Assembly (NCBI GenBank): GCA_021785655.1
Contig: JAJYET010000001.1
Span: 122,280 to 186,279 of the forward strand
Length of the DNA stretch: 64,000 nucleotides
Origin: a bacterium
Lineage (GTDB): Bacteria; Chloroflexota; Dormibacteria; Aeolococcales; Bog-877
Direction: 5' to 3'
Shown: positions 16,101-23,750 of the stretch, in pieces
How the letters are laid out: every line of letters begins with the position of its first letter
How positions within the stretch are numbered: position 1 is the first letter of the stretch
Translations under genes and position numbers: made by a program
Notes under the pieces: generated by a model
Told to the model about the DNA's origin: nothing
The model's input: the letters and a program-made list of their open reading frames with translations, nothing else
Databases searched by the model: none

Positions 16101-16870
16101 CCCAGCTCCACCCAGACGGCCCCGGTGGTGGCCTCGAGCTGGAGCTCTCCCGAACCCTCCCCCACGGTCACGTGACGCACGTCTCCGCCCATGGTCCAAC
16201 CGGCGGCGAGCCCGGGATCATCACCGGGCAGGGTGATCTTCCCCAGGGTGCTGCGCGCCTCCACCTTGACGCTGGATCCGGGCTTCAAGACCACCTTCAC
16301 GGTGCCGGCGTCACAGCGCACCCTGGAGATCCCGGCAGCCAACACGCCCTCCACCGATACGGTGCCCCAGGTGACCTTGAGGTCCAACGGCTGCGTCACC
16401 CCGGTGAGCTTGGCGCTCCCCGCCTGGATGTCGGCACGGATCGGCGCCAGGATACCCTGCACAGTGAGCAGGCCGGCGGCCATTTCGACCTCCAAGGGCA
16501 GGTTGGGATTCATCCTGACCACGATCGGCCGCAGAGGCATCTCATGCGCTCCGAAGGGAGTCCGCTCCGACCAGTGGAACGAGAACCACCCGGAGGCGTC
16601 CGAGAGGGGCATCCCCCGGATCACCAGCGCGTCGCCCTCCCGGGCCGCCTGATGGGGACCGGTGACCACGGCATCCCGGACCTCGGGGTCACCCACAACC
16701 CTCGTGGGGTGCACCAGCCCGGTCACGCGGACCCGGGCCACCGGAGACTCGGCCACGGCGACCGCCGCACCCCGGCGGATCTCGGCCAACTTCGCCGCCG
16801 CCGCCTCCGGCGACAGCCCGCCAGCGGCCACCTGGCGGAGGATCTCTTCGATCTGTTCGTCGTCTTTCAT
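16097..16870 (-). CDS. SHOCT-like N-terminus plus DUF4097-like beta-helix protein
   Basis: Residues 1-30 or so (DEQIEEILRQVAAGGLSPEEA-like) form a short helical motif of the kind that precedes DUF4097 domains. Residues about 60-257 are a repetitive beta-rich region with many Gly/Val turns, as in putative adhesin DUF4097 proteins. No signal peptide or membrane helix is seen. The start ATG 16870 has no Shine-Dalgarno sequence and follows an AT-rich block only four bases away, suggesting a leaderless transcript; an in-frame ATG at 16939 is the alternative. It overlaps the DUF2089 gene downstream. Confidence 0.65.
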   Translation of the reverse strand: MKDDEQIEEILRQVAAGGLSPEAAAAKLAEIRRGAAVAVAESPVARVRVTGLVHPTRVVGDPEVRDAVVTGPHQAAREGDALVIRGMPLSDASGWFSFHWSERTPFGAHEMPLRPIVVRMNPNLPLEVEMAAGLLTVQGILAPIRADIQAGSAKLTGVTQPLDLKVTWGTVSVEGVLAAGISRVRCDAGTVKVVLKPGSSVKVEARSTLGKITLPGDDPGLAAGWTMGGDVRHVTVGEGSGELQLEATTGAVWVELG

Positions 16871-16873
16871 GTG

Positions 16874-16905
16874 GATATTTTTTCCCCCGGCGCTGGATTT
16901 GTCAA
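16874..16905 (-). promoter_or_regulatory. Sigma-70-like promoter for the DUF4097/DUF2089 operon
   Basis: TTGACA on the minus strand (16905-16900) is followed after 17-20 bases by an AT-rich run (AAAAATATC, 16882-16874) in an otherwise GC-rich region. The run ends a few bases before ATG 16870, so the mRNA would have almost no leader. Confidence 0.5.
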
Positions 16906-17117
16906 GCTTGAATGGGATATTTCGCGGGTCGATGTGCATTTCCAACAGCCCTCCCCAGTTCGCTCCCCGTCGTTGAGCCAGCGACGAGACTCGCCCGCGG
17001 CCTGGGGGAAACAGGCCCCGCAGCGCATGAGGTGGGAGGTGACCCAACTGGGGCGCGGGCGGGGTCGGGCGGAGGGCGGCCGAGCCGGAGGCGCCTCGGA
17101 CCCGGCCCGGTCGAGCG

Positions 17118-17123
17118 TAAGAT
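17118..17123 (+). promoter_or_regulatory. Leaderless -10 element (TAAGAT, N6, GTG)
   Basis: TAAGAT is followed by exactly six bases and the GTG at 17130, one of ten such arrangements in the window. Confidence 0.5.
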
Positions 17124-17129
17124 CCGGAC

Positions 17130-17435
17130 GTGCTCCCCGCCAGCAGCCCCAGGGGTAACGCCGACCTCCTCATCCCCAAGCTGACCCGGACCGAGGTGGG
17201 GATGTGGGTGGTGTACGCGGTGGTGGCGGTCATCACCGTGGCGGTCCCCATCATCACCCACCACCTGAGCCTCGCCGATGTCGGCGCCTGGATCCTGGTC
17301 CTGGGAGCCGCGGCGATGAGCGTTGGCTGGTATCGCTCCGGCGCGCTGCGGTCCCGCGAGTGGATGGAGGAGGCGGAGTACGAGGAGTTCCTGAAGGAGA
17401 TGCAGGGTCCGTACCAGCCGCCGGAGCCGACCTGA
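17130..17435 (+). CDS. Small two-helix membrane protein
   Basis: 101 residues with two transmembrane helices (about 25-44 and 50-67) and an acidic, Pro-rich cytoplasmic tail. I do not recognise the family. The start GTG 17130 lacks a ribosome binding site but lies six bases after TAAGAT, consistent with a leaderless mRNA. It is divergent from the DUF4097 operon and upstream of the FTR1 permease, which has its own promoter. Confidence 0.6.
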   Translation: MLPASSPRGNADLLIPKLTRTEVGMWVVYAVVAVITVAVPIITHHLSLADVGAWILVLGAAAMSVGWYRSGALRSREWMEEAEYEEFLKEMQGPYQPPEPT

Positions 17436-17460
17436 GTCCGCGACGGCCACATATTCCGAC

Positions 17461-17493
17461 TTGACAGCTACGATTTAACCTCCGTACCGTAGC
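17461..17493 (+). promoter_or_regulatory. Promoter with inverted repeat upstream of FTR1 iron permease
   Basis: A -35 TTGACA at 17461-17466 is followed by perfect 6-bp inverted repeats, GCTACG (17467-17472) and CGTAGC (17488-17493), flanking an AT-richer core. The dyad covers the expected -10 zone, so a metal-responsive repressor site is plausible; it does not match a known Fur or IdeR box. Confidence 0.45.
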
Positions 17494-17542
17494 CGGGGCG
17501 GCGAGCGCTGCGCCGGCTCGGGAACAGGAGGTGTCTGGGTTC

Positions 17543-18412
17543 ATGCTGCCCACGTTCGTGATCTTCCTTCGGGAGGGGGTAGAGGCCAGCATGATCATCG
17601 CCATCCTGCTCGCCTACCTGGCCCGGAGCGGGCATCGGGAGCACTTCAAAGATGTCTACCTGGGGGTGGGAGCCGCCCTGGTGCTGGCCTTCGGGGGCGG
17701 TGCCGCGGCGTTCCTTCTGATCCACACCTACGAGGGGTCCCGGGTCCAGACCATCTTCGAGACCGGCACCTACCTCTTGGCCTGCGGCGTCCTGACATAC
17801 ATGACCTTTTGGATGCACTCCCACGCCCGGACGCTGTCCCGGGAGCTCCGCGAGCGCACCGACCGGGCCATGGGGGGTGGGGCCCGGTTGAGCCTGGCGC
17901 TGGTTGCCTTCCAGGCGGTCGGCCGGGAGGGATTGGAGACCGTGGTCTTCACCCTGGCCATCTTCTTCGCGGCGGCCGGCAGCCAGGCCAACTTCGCAGC
18001 CTCGGTGCCGGCGGCGGCGCTGGGGGCGGGGCTCGGGCTGGCGACGGCGCTGGCCATCGCCTTCGCCATCTATCGGCTCGGCCACCGGCTCAATCTCGGA
18101 CGGTTCTTCCAGATCGTGGGCTCCCTGCTGATGCTCTTCGCCGCCGGCCTGCTGGCCGACGCAGTGGAGAATCTCCAGCAGTTGGGATGGCTGCCCCTAC
18201 TCGCCCACCCGCTCTGGAACACCTCGGCTCAGCTGAGCGAGCAGGGCGCTCTGGGGGACATGCTCCACACCTTCTTGGGCTATGCCGCCCAGCCCACGGC
18301 GCTGCAGGTGCTGGCCTACGCGGCCTACGTCCTGGCGGCGGTGGGCGGGTTCATCTGGCTCGGCGGGCGCCACCGCCCCCGGCCGGCCCAGCCCGCCGCC
18401 AGCCCCAGCTGA
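17543..18412 (+). CDS. FTR1-family iron permease (EfeU-like)
   Basis: A 289-residue protein with about seven transmembrane helices. Two REGxE motifs are visible (REGVEAS near residue 10 and GREGLETVVF near 130), which in FTR1/EfeU bind iron during membrane passage. It imports iron, usually Fe(III) after oxidation by an EfeO/EfeB or copper-oxidase partner; no such partner is adjacent. I chose ATG 17543 (GGAGG 11 bases upstream) over GTG 17531, because the first helix begins directly after it. Confidence 0.88.
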   Translation: MLPTFVIFLREGVEASMIIAILLAYLARSGHREHFKDVYLGVGAALVLAFGGGAAAFLLIHTYEGSRVQTIFETGTYLLACGVLTYMTFWMHSHARTLSRELRERTDRAMGGGARLSLALVAFQAVGREGLETVVFTLAIFFAAAGSQANFAASVPAAALGAGLGLATALAIAFAIYRLGHRLNLGRFFQIVGSLLMLFAAGLLADAVENLQQLGWLPLLAHPLWNTSAQLSEQGALGDMLHTFLGYAAQPTALQVLAYAAYVLAAVGGFIWLGGRHRPRPAQPAASPS

Positions 18413-18454
18413 CCCAGCGGGGGAAACGGCTCTGCAGAGGCCGCGGCTGCCCAG

Positions 18455-19729
18455 CTATCCAGCGTCCTCTGAGACCAGTTCCGCCGCTGACCTGGCCAGG
18501 GAGCCGACCGCCCGGACCAGATCGGTGAACGAGGTGGTGGGAGCGGCGCAGCCCAGGCGCACCCGGTCCGGGGGGCGAAAGTCCAGGATCACCTCGCCTG
18601 AGCGGTCCAGGCGCTCGCACAGCTCCCTGGCCCGGGGGTGACGCAGGGTCACCTGGGAGCCACGCCGCTGACCCTCGCGCGGGGTGGCGAGCCGGAACCC
18701 CAGTGGCTCGAGCGTGCGGTCCACGAGCCCGACCAGGTGGTCGGTGAGGGCCAGGCTCTTGGCCCGCACTCTCTCGACCCCCAACTCCGCCAGGAGTTCG
18801 ACCCCCTCCTCGACCAGGGCCAGCCCCAGGATCTGGGGCGTGCCCGATAGGAAGCTTCCGATGCCCTCCTGAGGGGAGTAGGGCTCCTCCATGGCGAAGG
18901 GGTCACGCTTGCCCATCCACCCCCAGATCGGCTGCTGGAGTCGGCGCTGAAGGTGCCGGCTGACGTACAGGAAGGCAGGTGACCCGGGGCCGGCGTTGAG
19001 GTACTTGTAGGTGCAGCCGGCGGCCAGGTCAGCCCCGCTCTGGTCCAGGGTGATCGGGACCGCTCCCACCGAGTGGCTGAGGTCCCAGACGGTCAGCGCT
19101 CCCGCGTCTCGGACGACGCCCGAGATCCCCGCCATGTCGGCCAGCGCCCCGGAGCGGTAGTCGACGTGCGAGAGGAGCACGAGCGCGGTGTCCGGTCCCA
19201 CGGCGCTGCCGACGGCCTCCGGGGTGGGGCCCATGACCTCGTCGAAGTCCACCGACCTAAGCTTCAACCGGCGGTCGGCGGCGAGCCCGGCCAAGAGGTA
19301 GCGGTCCGTGGGGAAGTTGGCACGGTCCGTGACCACCACCGGCCGCTCCGGGAGGGCGTCGAGGGCCGCGGCCGCGAGCTTGTACAGGTTGACCGAGGTG
19401 GAGTCGGCCACCACGACCTGGCCCGGGCCGGCGCCGAGGAGGACCTCTCCCAGCCGGTCGCCGACCCTGGTCGGCATGCCCATCCACCCCGACCAGGAGC
19501 GGACGAGGCCGTGGCCCCACTCCTCCTCCGCCACCTGCAGCAGGCGGATGAGCGAGCGTCTCGGCAACCGTCCCAGGGAGTTCCCATCCAGGTAGGGAGG
19601 ATCTTGCGCACCGGTATGGAACTGCTCCCGGGCCCAGGCCAGCGGGTCGGCGCGATCCAGGGCGGCGGCCTCGGCAAGCTCCTCGGCGAAGGGAGTCGAC
19701 TCCTCCCCCACAGGGGACGGATCGGTCAC
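18455..19729 (-). CDS. kynU: Kynureninase
   Basis: PLP-dependent hydrolase that splits kynurenine to anthranilate and alanine (and 3-hydroxykynurenine likewise) in tryptophan breakdown. The length of 424 residues is typical. Seen: YLDGNSLGRLP near the N-terminus, phosphate-binding DSTSVNLYK, WDLSHSVGAVP with the cofactor Asp, the PLP lysine in CTYKYLNAGPG, and SGTPQILG. The start is GTG 19729, in a GTGA overlap with the stop of the nitrobindin-like gene upstream, so the two are coupled. No other kyn genes are nearby. Confidence 0.92.
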   Translation of the reverse strand: MTDPSPVGEESTPFAEELAEAAALDRADPLAWAREQFHTGAQDPPYLDGNSLGRLPRRSLIRLLQVAEEEWGHGLVRSWSGWMGMPTRVGDRLGEVLLGAGPGQVVVADSTSVNLYKLAAAALDALPERPVVVTDRANFPTDRYLLAGLAADRRLKLRSVDFDEVMGPTPEAVGSAVGPDTALVLLSHVDYRSGALADMAGISGVVRDAGALTVWDLSHSVGAVPITLDQSGADLAAGCTYKYLNAGPGSPAFLYVSRHLQRRLQQPIWGWMGKRDPFAMEEPYSPQEGIGSFLSGTPQILGLALVEEGVELLAELGVERVRAKSLALTDHLVGLVDRTLEPLGFRLATPREGQRRGSQVTLRHPRARELCERLDRSGEVILDFRPPDRVRLGCAAPTTSFTDLVRAVGSLARSAAELVSEDAG

Positions 19730-20214
19730 GCTTGGCGTCGCAGCCGGGAGATGACGTGGGGCGCCGGGTCCTCCCCCCCAACCGCGATCAGGACCTCGTG
19801 CACCAGCTCCGGCCCCTCCAGCTGGAGCCGCCGACCTACCCGGTCGAGCCGCCGCGCCGCGGGCGTGACTCCGAGGATCCCGGGGGAGAGATCGAGCCGG
19901 CCTCCCAGCAGCCGGCCGACCTGGATCTCGGTGTATCCGGCAGGGATGGCCAGCACCAGCTCCACCGCTCCCCCTGGGAGGAGCCTCAGGTAGCCCCTCT
20001 CGGAATGGCTAAGCTCTCCGGTACCCAGGACCTCGGTTCGCTGGTCCCAGCTGACCACGGCTCGGTCCGGCACGGCCTGAAGTGCGAGCCGCTCGCGGTA
20101 CCGGAATGGCGGGTCCGACCACCGCCCCATCCCCTCGCCCTCCCAGACGCCCAGCCAGGACCGGAACGGGGCTAGGAGCGCCTGGACTTGGGGGTTGGAC
20201 ACGAGCCCGACCAT
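19726..20214 (-). CDS. FABP-like/nitrobindin-family beta-barrel protein
   Basis: A 162-residue all-beta protein with WLGVWEGEGMGRW near residue 20, the heme-binding-barrel (THAP4/nitrobindin, DUF1794) motif, and YRERLALQAVPDRAVVSW downstream. The family binds ferric heme through a C-terminal His: HEVLIAVGG carries a candidate, although the usual order is not exact. The start is ATG 20214. Translational coupling to kynureninase suggests a shared role, perhaps heme or nitrogen-oxide sensing or indole-type ligand binding; this is inference. Confidence 0.75.
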   Translation of the reverse strand: MVGLVSNPQVQALLAPFRSWLGVWEGEGMGRWSDPPFRYRERLALQAVPDRAVVSWDQRTEVLGTGELSHSERGYLRLLPGGAVELVLAIPAGYTEIQVGRLLGGRLDLSPGILGVTPAARRLDRVGRRLQLEGPELVHEVLIAVGGEDPAPHVISRLRRQA

Positions 20215-20289
20215 ACGGGGCGGGCCATCCGAGGTCAAGCCCGCGGCGGTGACCCAGTTCCCGGGCACCTGACGACTCTGCGGGCCGGG

Positions 20290-20295
20290 TACCCT
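20290..20295 (+). promoter_or_regulatory. Leaderless -10 element (TACCCT, N6, GTG)
   Basis: TACCCT is followed by six bases and then the GTG at 20302 of the MpaB-like gene, with no Shine-Dalgarno sequence in between. Confidence 0.5.
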
Positions 20296-20301
20296 GATTT
20301 C

Positions 20302-21276
20302 GTGGAGATCAGGATCCCCTCGCGAGAGGAGGCGCTCTGGCTGCTGGCGGCGGGGCTGCCGCCGGCGGGGCCGTTCCCTCTCCGGTCCACCGACCCCGAC
20401 CCTGGGTTCTTCGGCCCGGGAAGCGTCACCTGGAGGGTGATGCGCGAGCCGCTCCTGCTGCTCGGCGCCTCCCGGGCGCTGCTGGTCCAGGTGGCGCATC
20501 CGCTGGTGGCGGAGGGGGCCCTCGACCACAGCGACTTCGCCCAGGACGCGGTGGGAAGGTTCCAGCGCACCGTGGCCTGGGTCACCAGCGTGGTCTTCGG
20601 GACCCAGGACGAGGCCCGCGCCGCAACCCGGGAGGTGAACCGTGCCCACCGCAAGGTGGAGGGCCTGCTCTCCACCGAGCATGCCACCCGGACTTGGGAG
20701 GCCGGGAGCTCGTACCGGGCCCGGGATCAGGACCTCATCCTCTGGGTCCACGCGGCTCTGGTGGAGTCCATGCTGGCCACCCATGACGCCGCCATCGGCG
20801 GCCTGCAACCGAGGGAGCGCGACCGCTTCGTTCTGGAGTGGGACCCGGTGGTCAGGATGATGGGCCTGCCGGACGGGGCGGGGTGGCAAGGGTACGGGGA
20901 TCTGCGCCTCTGGATGGACCAGCTGGTGGAGAACGGGGCGGCAATCCCCGGGGCCGGCTCCCGAGCGGTGGCCGACGTGATCCTCGTGCCCCGGCTGGGG
21001 CTGAACGGGCCAACTGCCCTCGCCGAGCTCACCGGCTTCATCACCTCCGGCCTCCTGCCGGACCCGATCCGCCACCATTACCGAATCCGCTGGACCCCGG
21101 CTCACGAGCTGGCTCATCGCGCCCTGTGCGCCTCGCTGCGCGGGGCGCGCACGCTGATGCCCAGGCCCTTCCGGGTCTCCCCGGTCTACGACTTCGCGGT
21201 GGCCCGCGCCGCCGGGGAGCTCCGCCGTCGCCCCGATCTCCGGGAGAGCCTGGCGGGCCAGCCGAGACTCGCCTGA
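20302..21276 (+). CDS. MpaB/DUF2236-family oxygenase-like protein
   Basis: A 324-residue mainly helical protein. VMREPLLLLGASRALLVQVAHP near residue 45 and RTVAWVTSVVFGT downstream are hallmarks of DUF2236, the family of latex-clearing protein and the fungal oxygenase MpaB. Conserved His residues (AHPLVAEG, HRKVEGLLS, ATHDA, HELAHRALC) could bind heme. It is probably a cytoplasmic or peripheral heme oxygenase acting on an isoprenoid or fatty substrate. The start GTG 20302 is chosen from the leaderless -10 upstream and the match of its N-terminus to the family. Confidence 0.75.
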   Translation: MEIRIPSREEALWLLAAGLPPAGPFPLRSTDPDPGFFGPGSVTWRVMREPLLLLGASRALLVQVAHPLVAEGALDHSDFAQDAVGRFQRTVAWVTSVVFGTQDEARAATREVNRAHRKVEGLLSTEHATRTWEAGSSYRARDQDLILWVHAALVESMLATHDAAIGGLQPRERDRFVLEWDPVVRMMGLPDGAGWQGYGDLRLWMDQLVENGAAIPGAGSRAVADVILVPRLGLNGPTALAELTGFITSGLLPDPIRHHYRIRWTPAHELAHRALCASLRGARTLMPRPFRVSPVYDFAVARAAGELRRRPDLRESLAGQPRLA

Positions 21277-21283
21277 CGTCGGC

Positions 21284-21847
21284 TCACTCCACACCCCAGC
21301 TCACAATCGCCGGCACGGAGTGCTCCCAGCCCAATATCGAAACCGAGGCCACCGGGACCACGAGGTGGCGGCAGATCTCGACCTCCTGCTCGAGGTAGGC
21401 GGCGGCCACCGCCCGGAGGATGTGGCCGTGACCGAAGAGGGCGCTGTCTCTCGAGCCATCGAGGCCCAGCTCCTTCAGAAGCCGCCGGGCCCGGCGGAGG
21501 ACCTCCTCCGGCGACTCGCCGCCGGGGCACCCATCGCGCCACAGATCCCAGCCGGGCCAGGTCGCCTCGATCTGGTCGCGCGTCCACCCCTCGAAGTCCC
21601 CGTAGTCGTACTCGCGAAGGTCGGCGGCCACCTCCGCCCGCTCCCCGAGGCCCGCCAGGTTGGCGGTCTGTCGAGCTCGGAGCATGGGACTCACGACCAC
21701 CCGATCGAAGTCGACCGAGGCCAGTCGGTCCCTAAGGTGGTGGGCCTGCTCCTCACCGCGAGGGCTGAGGGGGAGATCGGTGCGGCCGGTGTGACGGCCG
21801 CTCACGGTCCACTCGGTCTCCCCGTGGCGGACCAGGTAAATGGGCAC
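21284..21847 (-). CDS. Histidine phosphatase (phosphoglycerate mutase-like) family protein
   Basis: 187 residues. The N-terminal LVRHGETEW carries the RHG phosphohistidine motif and ALFGHGHIL the second catalytic His; Glu/Arg contacts lie in SPMLRARQTA and REYDYGDFEG. This is a broad-substrate phosphatase or a phosphoglycerate mutase-like enzyme; the exact substrate is unknown. The start GTG 21847 lies seven bases after TAGACT (leaderless pattern). It converges with the MpaB-like gene (7-base gap). Confidence 0.88.
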   Translation of the reverse strand: MPIYLVRHGETEWTVSGRHTGRTDLPLSPRGEEQAHHLRDRLASVDFDRVVVSPMLRARQTANLAGLGERAEVAADLREYDYGDFEGWTRDQIEATWPGWDLWRDGCPGGESPEEVLRRARRLLKELGLDGSRDSALFGHGHILRAVAAAYLEQEVEICRHLVVPVASVSILGWEHSVPAIVSWGVE

Positions 21848-21854
21848 CGCGTGC

Positions 21855-21860
21855 AGTCTA
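21855..21860 (-). promoter_or_regulatory. Leaderless -10 element (TAGACT, N7, GTG)
   Basis: TAGACT on the minus strand precedes the GTG at 21847 by seven bases. The same hexamer is used before the genes at 46538 and 55961. Confidence 0.5.
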
Positions 21861-21904
21861 GAGAGAGGGGTGCCCGATGGCAGCTCGGATATACTGGGCG
21901 CCTC

Positions 21905-21982
21905 CGGGAAGTAGCTCAGTCAGGTTAGAGTGCACGGTTCGGGACCGTGAGGTCGGCGGTTCGAATCCGCCCTTCCCGACCA
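21905..21982 (+). tRNA. tRNA-Pro (CGG anticodon), CCA encoded
   Basis: A cloverleaf can be drawn. The acceptor CGGGAAG pairs with CTTCCCG. A D-arm GCTC/GAGT is present. The anticodon stem CACGG/CCGTG encloses the loop TTCGGGA, giving anticodon CGG. The T-arm GGCGG-TTCGAAT-CCGCC is intact, and the discriminator A is followed by a genomic CCA. The accessory, transposon-scarred region begins right after it, so it may mark an integration hotspot. Confidence 0.95.
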
Positions 21983-22176
21983 GAGCCTCCGCTGGTCCCC
22001 GTTCTTTAGATCATCTGGGTTCGCTTGACGGTTTGCGCGGTGCCTCTAGCACCCAGTCCTGGCCTGATGCGGGGTAGAGCAAACGCCTGTGGAACGAGTG
22101 CGGCGTATCGCGCGAAGTGGGCCGGATTCCGGTCCCAGCGGGCGGGAGTCACGGCAACTGGGAGGGCTCCCAACTA

Positions 22177-22572
22177 TCAGGTGCCGAGGACGCAGAGGAC
22201 GCTGCCCTCGGGATCGGAGAGGACATTCCAATGGATGTCCCGCTGATCCACATCGGTCAAGGTGGCCCCGCGGCTCAGTAGAGCGTCCACCTCTTTGTCC
22301 CTGGTCCGGCCGACCGGCCAGGTGTCGCAGTGGACCCAGTCCTTGACCGCGCCCTCGTCGGCTACCGGTACGAACACAATCGCTGGAGGTTGCGGCCCAC
22401 TCCGATAGGAGTTCTCGTCGGGCCGATCCGATTCCGAGCCCCGGGGGCCAAGCGCGACCCAACCTTCCTCGGACTGCCGCAAGGTGGAGTGTCCCAAGGT
22501 CTCGGCCCGCCACCGGGCCGGGGTCACGGGCTCGCGGCTGTCAAGGATGATGTCGCTGAGGCAGCTGGTCAT
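22177..22572 (-). CDS. VOC (glyoxalase-like) family protein
   Basis: A 131-residue protein with one glyoxalase-like module. The N-terminus (LSDIILDSREPVTPARWRAE) and the C-terminal half (VHCDTWPVGRTRDKEV, DIHWNVLSDPEGSVLCVL) match the DUF-type glyoxalase-like proteins common in actinobacteria. The putative metal His in VHCD is present, and the usual terminal Glu motif is DPEG. Catalytic activity is unknown. It lies alone between tRNA-Pro and a transposase remnant, and looks intact. Its start ATG 22572 abuts the remnant. Confidence 0.75.
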   Translation of the reverse strand: MTSCLSDIILDSREPVTPARWRAETLGHSTLRQSEEGWVALGPRGSESDRPDENSYRSGPQPPAIVFVPVADEGAVKDWVHCDTWPVGRTRDKEVDALLSRGATLTDVDQRDIHWNVLSDPEGSVLCVLGT

Positions 22573-23218
22573 GCGTTGAAACGGAGGGTGCCACCGCGCC
22601 TAACTAACCACAGCCGGTGCTCCGGGCACCAGCTGAGAAGCCCCAACCTGTCGAAGCCGCTGTCCGCCCGCATCCGGACCTCCCGTGCCCCTTTGAAAGG
22701 GTGCCCACAGCTCGCCGCACCACGTGAGGGGAGATCAGCCTGTCCGGACCGGATCCCGGCCGCAGGGCAGCTCCCAGCGCCCTCACTCAGCGCACGTTGG
22801 ACCTCAATGGGAGTGGAGTCGAGATCCAGCTGCGTCGGGTCCCCCTCCGGCAGCCGCAGCAGCCGGTCCAGCTCCACTCCTGCTGGAGCCAGTTCGGCAG
22901 CCACCTTCTCGCACTGGCGCCGGGTGGGCTGCGACAGCAGCTGGCCGGCGATCTCCGGGGCAGGCACCTCCGCCGACGCCGGAGCTCCCGTCCGGCCTCA
23001 TCCTCACGGAGGAGATCCAGTTGGGCCGCATGGCCGCCTCCCGCCACGATCGACTCCGCCAGGAGGACAGCAGCCGGCCGCCGCTCAACCCCCGCGGCCT
23101 CTGCTTGAACTGCCACACCCCCTGTATGGCGGCATCCAGCCGACCGACCAGGCCGAGCTTCGAGCCCAGGTCCCAGACCAGCAGCGGCCCGGCTTGGCCG
23201 GGAAGCGCGGGTCGTCAG
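22569..23218 (-). pseudogene. Decayed IS1380-like (DDE) transposase remnant
   Basis: Pieces of one transposase-like protein are spread over three frames on the minus strand. Near 23190 the frame reads LLVWDLGSKLGLVGRLDAAI and KQRPRGLSGGRLL. A shift near 23090 leads to LLAESIVAGGGHAAQLDLLR and EDEAGREL. Another shift near 23000 leads to AEVPAPEIAGQLLSQPTRRQ, VELDRLLRLPEGDP and LDLDSTPIEV. After an apparent deletion, VRMRADSGFDRLGLLSW follows near 22670. Order and motifs (DLD.T..EV, RADSGF) fit the IS1380/DDE_Tnp_1_4 group. At least two frameshifts and one internal deletion make it non-functional. Terminal repeats were not found. Confidence 0.65.
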
Positions 23219-23750
23219 CGCTTCAGTGAACCGTCTGGCCGGATGCGGCTGCGCTTCACTCGCTGGTTGCATCCTGCTTGCGGTGGGTGGCGTGTTGATA
23301 CCTCCCAGGCTCCAAGTCAGCGAGGCCCATATCTTCCTGCCCCGGGTGCTCCCGCCGGTACTTGACCACCGCTCCAGGCCAGAGATGCTGCCGCAACTTG
23401 TGCAGCAACCCAGGTGGCGCGAAGTGACACTCAGCGGCACTCGGTGAGATCAAGAAGAGAAGGCGACGCCGGGAATCGAACCCGGGATTGGGGTTTCGCA
23501 GATGCCGGGGATCCGTTTGGCACGGTCCGCGGGCGTCCGTTTCGGGGTCAAGAACGGACTCGTCCGTCCGCTGAGGTGCACCTGAGACCGCCGAAGTTCG
23601 GCCGGGTCGGGGGCGGACTTGGGTCCCGATGGTCACGCTGCCTGGGGCGGCCCGATACCTACGCCCCCGCGCCCAGTCCAGGTGGCCGCGTGGGGCCCGA
23701 GAGCCGTGTGAGGATCCGCGACGGTACGGTTCTCGGCTCCGCCAGCGTTG
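23219..23750. other. Non-coding/decayed stretch between transposase remnant and ECF sigma gene
   Basis: No intact gene is supported. The minus strand at 23256-23430 has a coding-looking run (LHKLRQHLWPGAVVKYRREH) ending in a stop, but no start or family; it may be another gene scrap. A tRNA 3'-end fragment lies at 23462-23485. The plus strand from 23700 holds the sigma gene promoter region, with TACGGT near 23720 as a possible -10. Confidence 0.4.
23462..23485 (-). other. tRNA 3'-end fragment (T-arm plus acceptor half)
   Basis: On the minus strand CCGGG-TTCGATT-CCCGG forms a perfect T-arm, followed by CGTCGCC, which would be the 3' half of an acceptor stem. No matching 5' half (GGCGACG), D-arm or anticodon arm lies upstream. 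Such 3' fragments are what an integrated element leaves as an attachment-site copy when it inserts in a tRNA gene. The parent tRNA is not tRNA-Pro(CGG) and is not in the window. Confidence 0.5.

Noticed and set aside
23462..23545. Possible complete tRNA or tmRNA on the minus strand
   Set aside because: The T-arm is perfect, but no acceptor 5' half, D-arm or anticodon arm can be drawn upstream, and no tmRNA 5' end or tag frame is present. Kept only as a fragment.
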